Shown here piece by piece: positions 15,288 to 24,154 of a DNA stretch of 64,000 nucleotides; position 1 is the first letter of the stretch; every line of letters starts with the position of its first letter. A program made the translations under genes and the position numbers. The stretch spans positions 124,001 through 188,000 of the forward strand of contig NZ_BAAAYO010000006.1 in assembly GCF_039536325.1 (NCBI RefSeq), in the 5' to 3' direction. The stretch is from Paenibacillus_AB hodogayensis (GTDB taxonomy: Bacteria; Bacillota; Bacilli; Paenibacillales; NBRC-103111). The notes beneath the pieces were generated by a model. It was not told where the DNA came from. It did no database searches and saw nothing but the letters and a program-made list of their open reading frames with translations.

Positions 15288-16625
15288 TCAGTCGGCCTTT
15301 TGCCGGAAAAAGTTCCAGCCGCCGAGCTTCTCGGGATTGCCCGAATCGCCTGCCAGCAAATCGTTGTATTGCAGCGCCGCTTTGCGGAACGCCTCCACGT
15401 ACTGGTCGATAATGGCCGGCTCGTAATGCTTGAACCACGGAATGGAATACACACGAGCCGCGATGCCCTCGGACACCGGCAAGCTGCCCTTCGGCTGGCG
15501 CAGGTCGCGGGAAGCGTTGGCGATAATCGTCGGTTTGCCATGGCCGTATACGTCGGCGTCGTGCTGCAGCGAATGCAGGTGCAGCGGCAGGTTGCAGCCC
15601 GGTCCGATCGGCACGCCTTCGGAGCGCACCGCTTCGCAGAAACGGGTGACCGACAGACCGCCCAGTTCTTCGGGCACATAGTGGCCGTGGGTCGCGTACC
15701 AGCCGCCCATCGTGCTGCCCGAGCCGGGAGCCGGCCGATGCGCTCGCAAGCCCGGCACTCCCTCGAGACGGTCCCAGAAATAGTTCATCGCCTTGTCGAT
15801 CTCGTTGATCCGCTCGTCGTAATATTTCAGCTGCACGCGGCCGACGGCCGAGCTGATCTGGTGCATGCGGAATTTGTAGCCGCCCAGAGGCAGACCGGCA
15901 TGCGGCTGGAGATACGGCGTCTTGATCTCCTCGTTGTACCGCTCGTAATGGCCCAAAGCGATCGCCCGCTCATAAATTTCACGGTCGTTCGTGACGAAGA
16001 TGCCGCCCTCGCCGATGGCGAACGATTTGCCCGCCATGAGCGACATCGCCCCGACGTCGCCGATCGTGCCGACCCGGCGTCCTTTGTAAAAGCCGCCCTG
16101 GGCATGGGACACGTCCTCGATCACCTTCAGGTTATGCTTTCTGGCGATCTCCATAATCGGGTCCATATCCGCCGGATGGCCCAAATAATGGACGACCACG
16201 ATCGCTTTCGTCTTCTCGCTGATATGCCGCTCGATGTCGTTCGGATCGAGGCAAAGCGTGACCGGATCGATCTCCGCGAACACGATGGAGGCGCCCAGCG
16301 CATAAGCCGGCAATGCCGTCGCCCAATAGGTCACGCTCGGACAGATGACCTCGTCGCCGATCCCGACCCCGCAGCCGTAAAACGCGCCCAAAAGCGAGTT
16401 CGTGCCGTTGTTGAAAGCGAGCGCGTAGTCCATGTTCAGCCATTCGGCGAATTCCTGCTCGAATTGTTTCGTAATGTTCGTGCCGGACATCGCTCCGTCT
16501 CGCAGAACCTGCAAAGCCGCAGCCTCGTCCTCTTCGGTAATAATCGGCCATTTGAACATCGGCTCGTGCGATTCGCGCACCGCCTTCGGTCCGCCTAACA
16601 AAGAAAGCTTTTCCGTTCCGATCAT
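15288..16625 (-). CDS. DegT/DnrJ/EryC1/StrS family PLP aminotransferase
   Basis: A 445-residue sugar-aminotransferase-type enzyme. Markers are NNGTNSLLGAF (phosphate contact), VICPSVTYWATALPAYALGA, IEDVSHAQGG with the PLP-ring Asp, and the PLP lysine in MSLMAGKSFAIGEGGIFV. It is longer than the usual 370-400 residues, with an extra loop around GSGSTMGGWYATHGHY, so it resembles the scyllo-inosose or keto-cyclitol aminotransferase branch more than nucleotide-sugar enzymes. The exact substrate is unknown. It lies 6 bases downstream of the M55 peptidase gene, whose end contains its ribosome binding site. Confidence 0.88.
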   Translation of the reverse strand: MIGTEKLSLLGGPKAVRESHEPMFKWPIITEEDEAAALQVLRDGAMSGTNITKQFEQEFAEWLNMDYALAFNNGTNSLLGAFYGCGVGIGDEVICPSVTYWATALPAYALGASIVFAEIDPVTLCLDPNDIERHISEKTKAIVVVHYLGHPADMDPIMEIARKHNLKVIEDVSHAQGGFYKGRRVGTIGDVGAMSLMAGKSFAIGEGGIFVTNDREIYERAIALGHYERYNEEIKTPYLQPHAGLPLGGYKFRMHQISSAVGRVQLKYYDERINEIDKAMNYFWDRLEGVPGLRAHRPAPGSGSTMGGWYATHGHYVPEELGGLSVTRFCEAVRSEGVPIGPGCNLPLHLHSLQHDADVYGHGKPTIIANASRDLRQPKGSLPVSEGIAARVYSIPWFKHYEPAIIDQYVEAFRKAALQYNDLLAGDSGNPEKLGGWNFFRQKAD

Positions 16626-16631
16626 ATTCGC

Positions 16632-17453
16632 TCACTCCTGATTTTTGTATGGTTTTCCGCCTAACAGACTGATGATGTTGTCGTACTCGTCGCGGCGCGT
16701 ATAGGCTGCGGTTGTGCCGTCGCTGCGGTAGCGGATTTCCCGCCGGAACGGGGCTTCCGTCTTCAACAAAGTGAATGGTTCGCGGTTGTCGGCAAATCTT
16801 CTGGCCGCTTTTTCCGCGCCTTCGCGTATGTGGGCCCGGGCAACCTCCGGGTGAAGATGGATGGCCCCGTTATTGCGCTCCTTGTACCCTTCCGTATTGA
16901 ATTCGTCGCCGCTGCCCGGGACTAGCCCGCGCTTGACGGAGACCGTCTCGATGCCCGGAACAAGTTCGGCCGCTTCTTTGGCGAACGCCTCGTCCCCCGC
17001 GCCGAAAATCGAACGGACGCCATAGGACGCTGCGCATAAAGCCACTTGGCCGAATTCGCCGACGGACACGCCATTGATCGTGCAGTCGATGACGTTAAAC
17101 CAGCCCGTATGGGCCATCTGCGCGTAAGGCGTACCCGCTTTCGCATGCTGACCGACCCAGACGATCGCGTCGAACGACGGGTTCAGCAGCGTGTACAGAT
17201 TGCCGTCGTAGGGACCGCGCGCGAACTGCGCCCGCGGGTCCAGCAGCAAATGGTTGACGCCTCCGTAGCCGTGCCCGTCCACGACCAGAAATTCGGTGAA
17301 GCCTCCGGCCGCCAAGCCTTCGATCGCCGCATTCGTCTCCAGCGTCAGCAGCTTCTTGCCTTCCTCGTAATAGCGGGCTCCGGGCACGACCCAATCGTCG
17401 TGATTGATCATTCCCGCCACGCCCTCCATGTCCGTCATGACCATGACTTTCAT
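16632..17453 (-). CDS. M55 family D-aminopeptidase-like protein (DppA-like)
   Basis: About 273 residues. M55 enzymes are zinc D-aminopeptidases releasing N-terminal D-residues such as D-Ala. Family signatures include the N-terminal MVMTDMEGVAG (metal aspartate and glutamate), VVDGHGYGG, and VGQHAKAGTPYAQMAHT with its histidines. The ATG at 17453 follows GGGAGAG at 8 bases; the frame extends upstream to 17606 but that part lies in the divergent promoter region. It forms a two-gene operon with the DegT aminotransferase and is divergent from an AraC regulator that probably controls it. Confidence 0.88.
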   Translation of the reverse strand: MKVMVMTDMEGVAGMINHDDWVVPGARYYEEGKKLLTLETNAAIEGLAAGGFTEFLVVDGHGYGGVNHLLLDPRAQFARGPYDGNLYTLLNPSFDAIVWVGQHAKAGTPYAQMAHTGWFNVIDCTINGVSVGEFGQVALCAASYGVRSIFGAGDEAFAKEAAELVPGIETVSVKRGLVPGSGDEFNTEGYKERNNGAIHLHPEVARAHIREGAEKAARRFADNREPFTLLKTEAPFRREIRYRSDGTTAAYTRRDEYDNIISLLGGKPYKNQE

Positions 17454-17620
17454 GCTCGAATCTCTCCCTGAACCGCATATTGAACGAACATGCCTTGCCC
17501 TCTGCCAGGCAGCAAATAGGGGCTTTCCTTTCTCACTGGTAACTATATAATAAAGGGAACAGAGACGTATGACAGAAACGTCCTTGCGAGCTGTCATTTT
17601 TTTCACGGGGTGGGACGGCC

Positions 17621-18523
17621 ATGCCGAAGACGAACTATCCGGAATACCAGGATCATATAGGCGGACTGCCGATGAGCGCGGACGGGCAGCAGCGTTTCTT
17701 CATTAATGTCGGCGAGGTTGTTTATACGCCGCTGCACCATCACGACTATGCCGAGCTGTCTTATTTCGTGGAAGGGAACGGCACCGAATCGATCAATGGG
17801 GCGGTGCACCGGATCCGGCCGGGCACGGTTTCCTTCCTGCTGCCGCATCATATGCACAAGCTGGAAAGCGATTCCGAGCGGCCGATGACCAAATACCGCT
17901 GCATGTTCGACCTGCCGCTGCTGTTCGGCGATCGCGAAGACCCCGAGTTTTCACGGCTGCTGTACGGTATCGGGACGACCTCGTCCTCCTTCGCCGACTT
18001 CGAAGGAACCGCAGCCGAACGGATGCTGACGACACTGGAGCAGCTTCACGAGGAATACGCGCTCCCGGACAGCCCCGGCAAACGCCAAATGATCCGCTGC
18101 AAGCTGATCGAGGCGATGCTGCTGTTTATTCGGGCCGGTACTCGCGCCCCCGCCGCAGCGACGTCCGGCGAGACCGAGGAGAAGGTGAAGCTTTCTCCCC
18201 TTTTGCAATATGTGCATACGCATTATTCCGAGACGCTGACGCTCGAGCATCTGTCCCATACGTTCCGCTACAGCGTGCCCCACATCAGCCGCTTGTTCAA
18301 GGAGCATACCGGAAAAAGGTTCCACGATTATGTCAAGCAGCTGCGCATGGAAAGCGCGGCTACCCTGCTGCTGCATACCAACATGTATGTAACCGATATT
18401 GCCGCCGCCACCGGCTTTGATTCGTTCCGCACGTTCGCCCGCGCCTTCCGCGAGATGTACGGACAGACGGCCAGCGAATTCCGCAGCGCCATGCGAACGG
18501 ACCGCGACCCGCGGCAGCCTTAG
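17621..18523 (+). CDS. AraC family transcriptional regulator with cupin sensor domain
   Basis: 300 residues. The N-terminal 110 residues form a cupin-like AraC sensor (TPLHHHDYAELSYFVEGNG, then the turn RIRPGTVSFLLPHHMHKL). The last about 100 residues hold two helix-turn-helix units (LEHLSHTFRYSVPHISRLFK and VTDIAAATGFDSFRTFARAF). Such proteins bind a small ligand and activate nearby genes. It is divergent from the M55/DegT operon with about 165 bases between, so that pair is the likely target. A TATAAT at 17546-17551 is the probable -10 of this gene; its -35 is poor. Confidence 0.9.
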   Translation: MPKTNYPEYQDHIGGLPMSADGQQRFFINVGEVVYTPLHHHDYAELSYFVEGNGTESINGAVHRIRPGTVSFLLPHHMHKLESDSERPMTKYRCMFDLPLLFGDREDPEFSRLLYGIGTTSSSFADFEGTAAERMLTTLEQLHEEYALPDSPGKRQMIRCKLIEAMLLFIRAGTRAPAAATSGETEEKVKLSPLLQYVHTHYSETLTLEHLSHTFRYSVPHISRLFKEHTGKRFHDYVKQLRMESAATLLLHTNMYVTDIAAATGFDSFRTFARAFREMYGQTASEFRSAMRTDRDPRQP

Positions 18524-18601
18524 CGTCCGATGGGAGGTTCCTATTGGGGTTCGCGCAGGCCTTCCTCTCGCGGATTCGTCGGTCGTTTAGGAATCAACGA
18601 C

Positions 18602-18652
18602 AAAAAACGCTCATCCGGTACGCCTCGAAAGCGTAACCGGGTGAGCGTTTTT
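18602..18652. terminator. Bidirectional terminator between AraC and RpiR genes
   Basis: AAAAACGCTCATCCGGT and ACCGGGTGAGCGTTTTT form a long stem with A and T tracts at both ends, between two converging genes. Confidence 0.88.
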
Positions 18653-18676
18653 ATGCAATAGCGATATCGCGCGTGT

Positions 18677-19543
18677 TCAGTACAGCTTGTCCAGAACGGC
18701 TTTGGCCGTCATCTCCAAAGCTTCGTACGTCCGCTCCTTCTGGCCGAGCGCCACGGCGGTGGACAGTACGTCCAGCGCGTGGATTTGTGACATTTTGGAA
18801 GAAAACGAGCCTCCTTGAAGCGGGCTTTCCTTGGAAGCGGTCAGCAGCACCACGTCGGCAAACTGCGTAATAGGAGAACGGGCATGGCTGGTCAGGCACA
18901 AAATGCGTGCGCCTCTCCGCTTGGCGATTTCCAGCGCGTCCACCAGATCCTTCGTGCTGCCGGACGTCGATACGCCTACCACCACGTCGCCTTTCTTCAA
19001 CAGAGCCGCGTTCATGGCGATAATATGGGCGTCATTCTCGGCCGAGCACTCGTACCCGAGCCGCATGAACCGGTATTTGCCGTCAAGCGCGGTGATGCCG
19101 GAGGAGCCGACGCCGAAAAAAAACAGCTTCTTCGCCTCGCGAATGATCGCGATCGCCTTGCGCAAGCTTTCCTCGTCGAGCAGCGTCGTCGTATTCTCGA
19201 TGTTTTGCCGGTTCATGGCGCTGATTTTCTGCACGACAACGGATAACTCGTCTTCGTCCTGAATGTCGCCATGGATGTTTTGCGACGGGGTCGACAAGTT
19301 TTGGGCGACGGACAGCTTGAATTCCTGGTACCCTTTAAACCCCAGCTTCCGGCAAAACCGGATGACCGACGTTTCGCCGACGCCGGCCTTCTCCGAAAGA
19401 TCGGTAATCGTGTAGAATACCGCAGCTTCGGGCTCTTTCATGACGACATCCGCGACTTTTTGCTCCGACTTCGTCAAGGACGTATAAATGCTGGATATTT
19501 TCAGCAGCGTATTGTTCAGATCCGGTATTTTCGCATGTTTCAT
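18677..19543 (-). CDS. MurR/RpiR family transcriptional regulator
   Basis: 288 residues with the RpiR layout. An N-terminal helix-turn-helix domain covers about 1-85 (AAVFYTITDLSEKAGVGETS, then VIRFCRKLGFKGYQEFKL). A SIS sugar-phosphate-binding domain covers about 125-260 (FFFGVGSSGITALDGKYRF, KKGDVVVGVSTSGSTKDLVD). These proteins control sugar genes in response to sugar phosphates. It is 18 bases downstream of a sugar isomerase/epimerase-like gene in the same operon and is therefore probably autoregulated with it. The ligand is unknown. Confidence 0.92.
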   Translation of the reverse strand: MKHAKIPDLNNTLLKISSIYTSLTKSEQKVADVVMKEPEAAVFYTITDLSEKAGVGETSVIRFCRKLGFKGYQEFKLSVAQNLSTPSQNIHGDIQDEDELSVVVQKISAMNRQNIENTTTLLDEESLRKAIAIIREAKKLFFFGVGSSGITALDGKYRFMRLGYECSAENDAHIIAMNAALLKKGDVVVGVSTSGSTKDLVDALEIAKRRGARILCLTSHARSPITQFADVVLLTASKESPLQGGSFSSKMSQIHALDVLSTAVALGQKERTYEALEMTAKAVLDKLY

Positions 19544-19561
19544 AGACGTTTCACGAACGGC

Positions 19562-20425
19562 TTACACTTCGTTCCATATACGGAACGCATTGTCCAGAGC
19601 CGTTTTCGTCCCCCATTTGCATTCCTCTTTGCCCTCGAATTCGATCGAGATATAGCCGTCATACCCCGACTCCTTCACGAGACGGATCACCTCGTACATG
19701 TCGATATCGCCCTGTCCGACCACCGCTCCGCGCAAATAGTTGCCGCTTGCGGAACGGAACCAGCCGTCGCCCGGGTTGCGGTAGGACGGACGCACGTAGA
19801 AGTCTTTGAAATGGACCATCGAAGCGTACGGCAAACTTTTCTTGACGGCCGACACCGGATTCTCGTCCGCGCACAAGAAATTGCCGATATCGATCGTATG
19901 GCGGAAGTTGGGACGGTTAACCGCCTCGATCACCCGGTGTACCCGCTCGGTCGCTTGAACGAGGAAGCCGTGGTTTTCGATACTGGTGACGATGCCGAAT
20001 TGGCTGGCGTAATCGGCGAGCTCTATGCTGGCCTTGACGATGATATCGAAATCTTTTTCGAATTGCGCGGTTGTCGTATCGGGAATCGGACGGCTGGCCA
20101 CATCGTGACGCATCCGCTTGACGCCGAGCCGGTTGGCTACGTCGACATGCTTTTTGATGCGCTCGATCTCGGCGCGGTAGCCCGCTTCGTCCAGATCAAT
20201 GAACTTGGCTCCGATCGCGTAGTTGGAAATGTCGATTCCGACTTCAGCCGCTTTGTTGACGATGGCGTCGGTCAGGTCGGTGTCATTATCCAGCGAAAAT
20301 CCGATCGGTACGATCTCGACATGCTGGCCTCCGTTGTCGGCGATCCATTGGATAGCGCCAAGCACATCGAATTCGTTGGCCGCTATCGCCCTTGACAAGC
20401 TATAAGTGCTTACTCCTAGTTTCAT
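19562..20425 (-). CDS. Sugar phosphate isomerase/epimerase-like TIM barrel
   Basis: 287 residues of the xylose isomerase-like/AP endonuclease 2 TIM-barrel family. Typical metal-site segments are TSIENHG (Glu), RHTIDIGNFL (Asp), MVHFKDFY (His), VGQGDIDM and YISIEFEGKEE (final Glu). The family covers hydroxypyruvate isomerases, tagatose epimerases and inosose dehydratases, so the exact reaction is open. The ATG follows GGAGGG. It heads an operon with the RpiR regulator. A candidate promoter lies at 20459-20487. Confidence 0.88.
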   Translation of the reverse strand: MKLGVSTYSLSRAIAANEFDVLGAIQWIADNGGQHVEIVPIGFSLDNDTDLTDAIVNKAAEVGIDISNYAIGAKFIDLDEAGYRAEIERIKKHVDVANRLGVKRMRHDVASRPIPDTTTAQFEKDFDIIVKASIELADYASQFGIVTSIENHGFLVQATERVHRVIEAVNRPNFRHTIDIGNFLCADENPVSAVKKSLPYASMVHFKDFYVRPSYRNPGDGWFRSASGNYLRGAVVGQGDIDMYEVIRLVKESGYDGYISIEFEGKEECKWGTKTALDNAFRIWNEV

Positions 20426-20458
20426 GTTTAATCCCTCCGATTGATTTTATCCTTTATC

Positions 20459-20487
20459 ATTGTAACCGGAGCATGGCGGTTTGTCTG
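20459..20487 (-). promoter_or_regulatory. Candidate promoter of the isomerase-rpiR operon
   Basis: On the minus strand CAGACA (20482-20487), 17 bases, TACAAT (20459-20464). It lies 34 bases before the start codon. Confidence 0.55.
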
Positions 20488-20706
20488 CCATTTTTTTCAC
20501 CGGAAGCTCTCCGGGACTGTTCCTTTTCTTCCTTATAAAGGAGGCGATACTTTGCCGCACTTCCGAAAAGAACAGACGCTCACCGCTGTTCCTGCCGGAA
20601 AAAACGACTATACCGGAAGTCGGATTTCCTTTTCTCCCCGCTGTATGGTAGTATGAAGGTCTGTTTTTTAAAAGAACGTCAAGCCGAACGGTTGGAGGTA
20701 ACTGAA

Positions 20707-22866
20707 TTGGAGATTCAAAGTGCCTATCAAGAGGAATTGGAAAAGCTGGAGCGTACGTCGGCCTGGATCGACCGGAAGCTGAGCGACCTGCAAGCTGTTC
20801 CGCGGTATTTCGGAGACAATCTGACCGAGCAAGTGCTCGAATCGATTCGCGAGACGGCGCGGCGCAACTTGGCCGGAGCCACTGACGAGCCTTACTTCGG
20901 CCGTCTCGATTTTCAGGAACAACGGGAAGGGTCCGCACGGCCGCTCTACATCGGCAAATTCGGCGTAGAGAACGACTCGACCGGCGATCCGCTCGTGATC
21001 GACTGGCGCGCCCCCGTGGCCAGCCTCTTCTATTCGTTCACCGGAGGCGAAGGCCCTGCCGTTTATGAAGCGCCGGAAGGCGTGATCGAAGGGCTCGTTT
21101 ATTTAAAGCGCAACCTGGTCGTCCGCAAGCAGATCCTGCAGCGCGTCGTCGATACGTACGACCGCAGCAGCGGCAGTCCGGCGGTAACCGACGAGTTTTT
21201 GCTGTACCGGCTCGGCGAGAACAAGGACAACAAGCTGCGCGATATCGTCTCGACGATCCAGGCCGAGCAAGACCGGATTATCCGTTCGGCAAAAAATACG
21301 GCGCTCGTCATTCAAGGGGTCGCCGGTAGCGGCAAGACGACCGTGGCGCTGCATCGTCTCGCCTATTTGCTGTATCAATACCGGGAACAAATCCGCGCCG
21401 AGCGGATGATTATTTTCGCGCCCAACCGGATGTTCCTTGACTATATTTCCTCCGTGCTGCCCGAGCTCGGGGTCGGCCACATTCAGCAGACGACGTTCGA
21501 GGATTGGGCGCTGGAGGCCATTGGAGAACGGGTGACGCTGGCCGACGAAACGGAACGCCGCGAGCGCTGGTTCGCCTACGGGACCGAAAAGCCGGTAATC
21601 GACGACACCGCGCCGGGGCGGTTCAAAGGTTCCGTAAGCTTCATGCGGGCGATCGAAGCCGCCTTGCGCGAATACGAGCGGACTTTCGTGCCGGAAGCGG
21701 CGGATTTCGAAGCATGGCCGGGCCGCACCTTGCAGGCCGGCACCGTCCGCGAATGGTTTTACGAGGAATACCGGCACTATCCTTTAATGAAGCGCAAAGA
21801 GCGTCTCGAGTCGAGAATCAAGCGCTGGCTGGAAATGGCGCTGAACGACGTGCGCGACCCGAACGTCCGGAAGGATCGCAAGAAAAAGGCGTCCCAGAAG
21901 CTGAAAACGTACTGGAAGTCGTGGCCGGATGAAACGCCCCTGTCCTTCTACAGGTCGCTGTTCCCGGACGAGACCGGCACGAAGTCGGCAGCAGCGATGC
22001 CGGATGGCTGGACGATGCCCGCGGCTATCGCGGAGGAGTCGTTGAAGGCTTTTGCCAAAAAGAAACTATTTCCCGAAGATCTCGCCCCGCTTATGCTGAT
22101 CCGGGAGTTCATGCACGGCGCCGAAGGGGAACGCACGTTCGATCACGTCGTGATCGACGAGGCGCAGGACTTTTCCCCATTCCAGGTCGCCCTCTTGCAC
22201 CGGCACGTGAAAAGCGGTTCGTTCACCATTCTGGGCGACTTGTCCCAAGGCATACACGCCTACAAGGGAATTCGCTCCTGGGACGAGTTTCTCGGCCTGT
22301 TCGACGCCGAAGCCCGCGCCTACTATCAGATGGAGCGCAGCTACCGCTCGACGATGGAAATTATCCGGTTCGCCAACGTCATTCTGGCCAACGGCTTGCC
22401 GGAGGCGATGCAGGCGGTCCCGGTATTCCGCAGCGGCGACAAAGTGAAGGTCGTCCGTCACGACGCGGACAAGCGGATCGAGACGATCGTCCGGACGATC
22501 CGCAAGCTGGAGGACGGCCCGTCCGCGACGATCGCCGTTATCGGCCGGACGGAACGGGAATGCAAGGAGCTGCATACGGCGCTGCTCCATGCGGATATAT
22601 CGGCCACCTTGATCGACGCGCAGCATCACAAGTATGAAGGCGGTTTGTCCGTCGTGCCCGTGCACCTTGCCAAAGGCTTGGAATTCGACGCGGTCGTGCT
22701 TATCGATGCCGACGACACGCGGTACGGGGGCGGCGAGCACGATGCGAAGCTGCTCTATGTCGGCTGTACGCGCGCCTTGCACGACTTGTGGGTGCTGTAC
22801 GTCGGACAGCCTTCCCCGCTGCTTGACGGCGCCGACGGGGACTGCGCGAAGCACATCGAAGCGTAA
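20707..22866 (+). CDS. helD: HelD-like superfamily 1 helicase (RNA polymerase recycling factor)
   Basis: About 719 residues. HelD binds core RNA polymerase and frees stalled or post-termination complexes using ATP. The N-terminus has the long helical arm (SAYQEELEKLERTSAWIDRK). Then come Walker A GVAGSGKTT with the ALHRLAYLLY continuation, Walker B as DHVVIDEAQDFSPFQ, the UvrD-type ERSYRSTMEI motif and the late motif HLAKGLEFDAVVLIDAD. I prefer the TTG at 20707, 7 bases after GGAGGT. An ATG at 20653 is in frame but overlaps a possible -10 (TAGTAT) and has no binding site. It is monocistronic and divergent from the isomerase gene. Confidence 0.9.
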   Translation: MEIQSAYQEELEKLERTSAWIDRKLSDLQAVPRYFGDNLTEQVLESIRETARRNLAGATDEPYFGRLDFQEQREGSARPLYIGKFGVENDSTGDPLVIDWRAPVASLFYSFTGGEGPAVYEAPEGVIEGLVYLKRNLVVRKQILQRVVDTYDRSSGSPAVTDEFLLYRLGENKDNKLRDIVSTIQAEQDRIIRSAKNTALVIQGVAGSGKTTVALHRLAYLLYQYREQIRAERMIIFAPNRMFLDYISSVLPELGVGHIQQTTFEDWALEAIGERVTLADETERRERWFAYGTEKPVIDDTAPGRFKGSVSFMRAIEAALREYERTFVPEAADFEAWPGRTLQAGTVREWFYEEYRHYPLMKRKERLESRIKRWLEMALNDVRDPNVRKDRKKKASQKLKTYWKSWPDETPLSFYRSLFPDETGTKSAAAMPDGWTMPAAIAEESLKAFAKKKLFPEDLAPLMLIREFMHGAEGERTFDHVVIDEAQDFSPFQVALLHRHVKSGSFTILGDLSQGIHAYKGIRSWDEFLGLFDAEARAYYQMERSYRSTMEIIRFANVILANGLPEAMQAVPVFRSGDKVKVVRHDADKRIETIVRTIRKLEDGPSATIAVIGRTERECKELHTALLHADISATLIDAQHHKYEGGLSVVPVHLAKGLEFDAVVLIDADDTRYGGGEHDAKLLYVGCTRALHDLWVLYVGQPSPLLDGADGDCAKHIEA

Positions 22867-22958
22867 GCCGCAGGGGCAAGCTGGCCGCGCAGTAAACTTT
22901 CATTCTCCGCCCCGATCGGGTACAATGAACAGAACAGAACCAATCGGGGAGGTTTCGC

Positions 22959-23606
22959 ATGAGGTATTCCGTTCGCGAGGAAATCGCCAACGCGATCAGC
23001 CATGGAATCGGCGCCATGCTGAGCGCCGCCGCCTTGGCTATACTGGTCGTGTTCGCCTGCATGCACGGCGACGTCTGGCACATTGTCAGTTTCAGCATAT
23101 TCGGAACGACGCTTGTCCTGCTGTATACGTGCTCGACGCTGCTGCACAGCTTCCGGGAAGGCAAGGTCAAGCATATTTTCGAAATACTCGACCATTCGGC
23201 CATCTATCTGCTGATCGCCGGCACGTACACGCCCTTCCTGCTCGTTACGCTGCGCGGACCGCTAGGCTGGACGATTTTCGGTATCGTATGGGGGCTGGCG
23301 GTTGCCGGGATCGTGTTCAAGGCGTATTTCGTCGATAAGTTCATTATGCTGTCCACCCTGTTCTACATCGGCATGGGCTGGCTGATCGTATTCGCCATCA
23401 AGCCGCTGTACGAGCAGTTGCCCTGGAACGGCTTGCTGTGGCTGGTCGGCGGCGGCATCCTGTACACGGTAGGAACCGTCTTCTACGTGTGGCGCAAAGT
23501 GCCGTACCATCATGCGATTTGGCATACGTTCGTAATCGGCGGAAGCGTCTGCCATTTTATCGCCATCCTGTTCTATGTGCTGCCGATGCCGGGCGCGGCG
23601 GTTTGA
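22959..23606 (+). CDS. Hemolysin III family membrane protein (YqfA-like)
   Basis: 215 residues with seven hydrophobic segments, of the PAQR-related hemolysin III family. Conserved polar residues typical of this fold are visible: EEIANAISHGIGA at the start, LYTCSTLLHSF, EILDHSAIYLLIAGTYTP, and a C-terminal histidine cluster YHHAIWHTFV. Despite the name, the bacterial members are mostly of unknown function and may be metal-dependent membrane hydrolases. The ATG follows GGGGAGG. A TACAAT -10 (22921-22926) lies 32 bases upstream. Confidence 0.92.
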   Translation: MRYSVREEIANAISHGIGAMLSAAALAILVVFACMHGDVWHIVSFSIFGTTLVLLYTCSTLLHSFREGKVKHIFEILDHSAIYLLIAGTYTPFLLVTLRGPLGWTIFGIVWGLAVAGIVFKAYFVDKFIMLSTLFYIGMGWLIVFAIKPLYEQLPWNGLLWLVGGGILYTVGTVFYVWRKVPYHHAIWHTFVIGGSVCHFIAILFYVLPMPGAAV

Positions 23607-23624
23607 TGCGGAACCGGCTTAAAG

Positions 23625-23665
23625 AAAGACCGTTTAAAGCCATGACAGGCTTAAAACGGTCTTTT
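23625..23665 (+). terminator. Terminator after the hemolysin III gene
   Basis: AAAGACCGTTTAAAGC(C) pairs with GGCTTAAAACGGTCTTTT around a 6-base loop, ending in TTTT. Confidence 0.88.
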
Positions 23666-23741
23666 CTGCATCTAAGGCGAACAAACTTTGTCAGTGGTTC
23701 GACAGGGAGAACAGTTTCGGTGATCGCGAAATCGCTTACAG

Positions 23742-23918
23742 TCATTGGGTCGTTGTTTTCCTCTGAAACTCCATCTGCTCCAGCGTTACCGCATGCCGAT
23801 CCCATATGAAGCTCATGTCGTATGCGTACGTGTCGTTCTGAATCCATCGGTAAATGAGAGCGATCACAGCGCCAAAAAACACGAAGCAGCCAAGCATGAC
23901 GAATACGAACGTGACCAT
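23742..23918 (-). CDS. Small single-span membrane protein, 58 residues
   Basis: An ATG at 23918 opens a 58-codon frame ending in TGA at 23742-23744. The N-terminus is one membrane helix (VFVMLGCFVFFGAVIALIYR). A polar tail follows with Tyr, Asp and Trp (DTYAYDMSFIWDRHAVTLEQ) and a basic end. AAGGAG lies 11 bases before the start. It is too short for common length cut-offs. Size and layout resemble tiny Bacillus membrane proteins such as YtzI, but I cannot assert homology. The rest of the interval up to 24105 shows no other gene I can support. Confidence 0.6.
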   Translation of the reverse strand: MVTFVFVMLGCFVFFGAVIALIYRWIQNDTYAYDMSFIWDRHAVTLEQMEFQRKTTTQ

Positions 23919-24105
23919 CGCAACACCGTCTCCTTCCGGACCTTCGAATACGGGCTTACTCTACTCTATGAAGCCGTCCGGCGAAAGTGTCATCCAATGT
24001 TCACGAACCAACGGTATTTTTTCGACCTGCAGCTTGCTCCATCGATCCTGCTGCCATTACGGGTTCATGTCAGCGCCTAACGGCAAGGGGTCGGTCAACG
24101 ACAAG

Positions 24106-24128
24106 AAGCGCCTTGCAACAAGGCGCTT
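24106..24128 (-). terminator. Terminator hairpin at the end of the FAH gene
   Basis: AAGCGCCTTG / CAAGGCGCTT is a perfect 10-bp stem with a 3-base loop, 26 bases past the stop codon. The T-run on the minus strand is weak (CTTGTCG). Confidence 0.65.
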
Positions 24129-24154
24129 CCCTGCACATGCTATGCGAACTAGCG

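Noticed and set aside
23557..23847. 96-codon minus-strand frame across the hemolysin III terminator
   Set aside because: It crosses the terminator hairpin and overlaps the better-supported 58-residue membrane protein in another frame.
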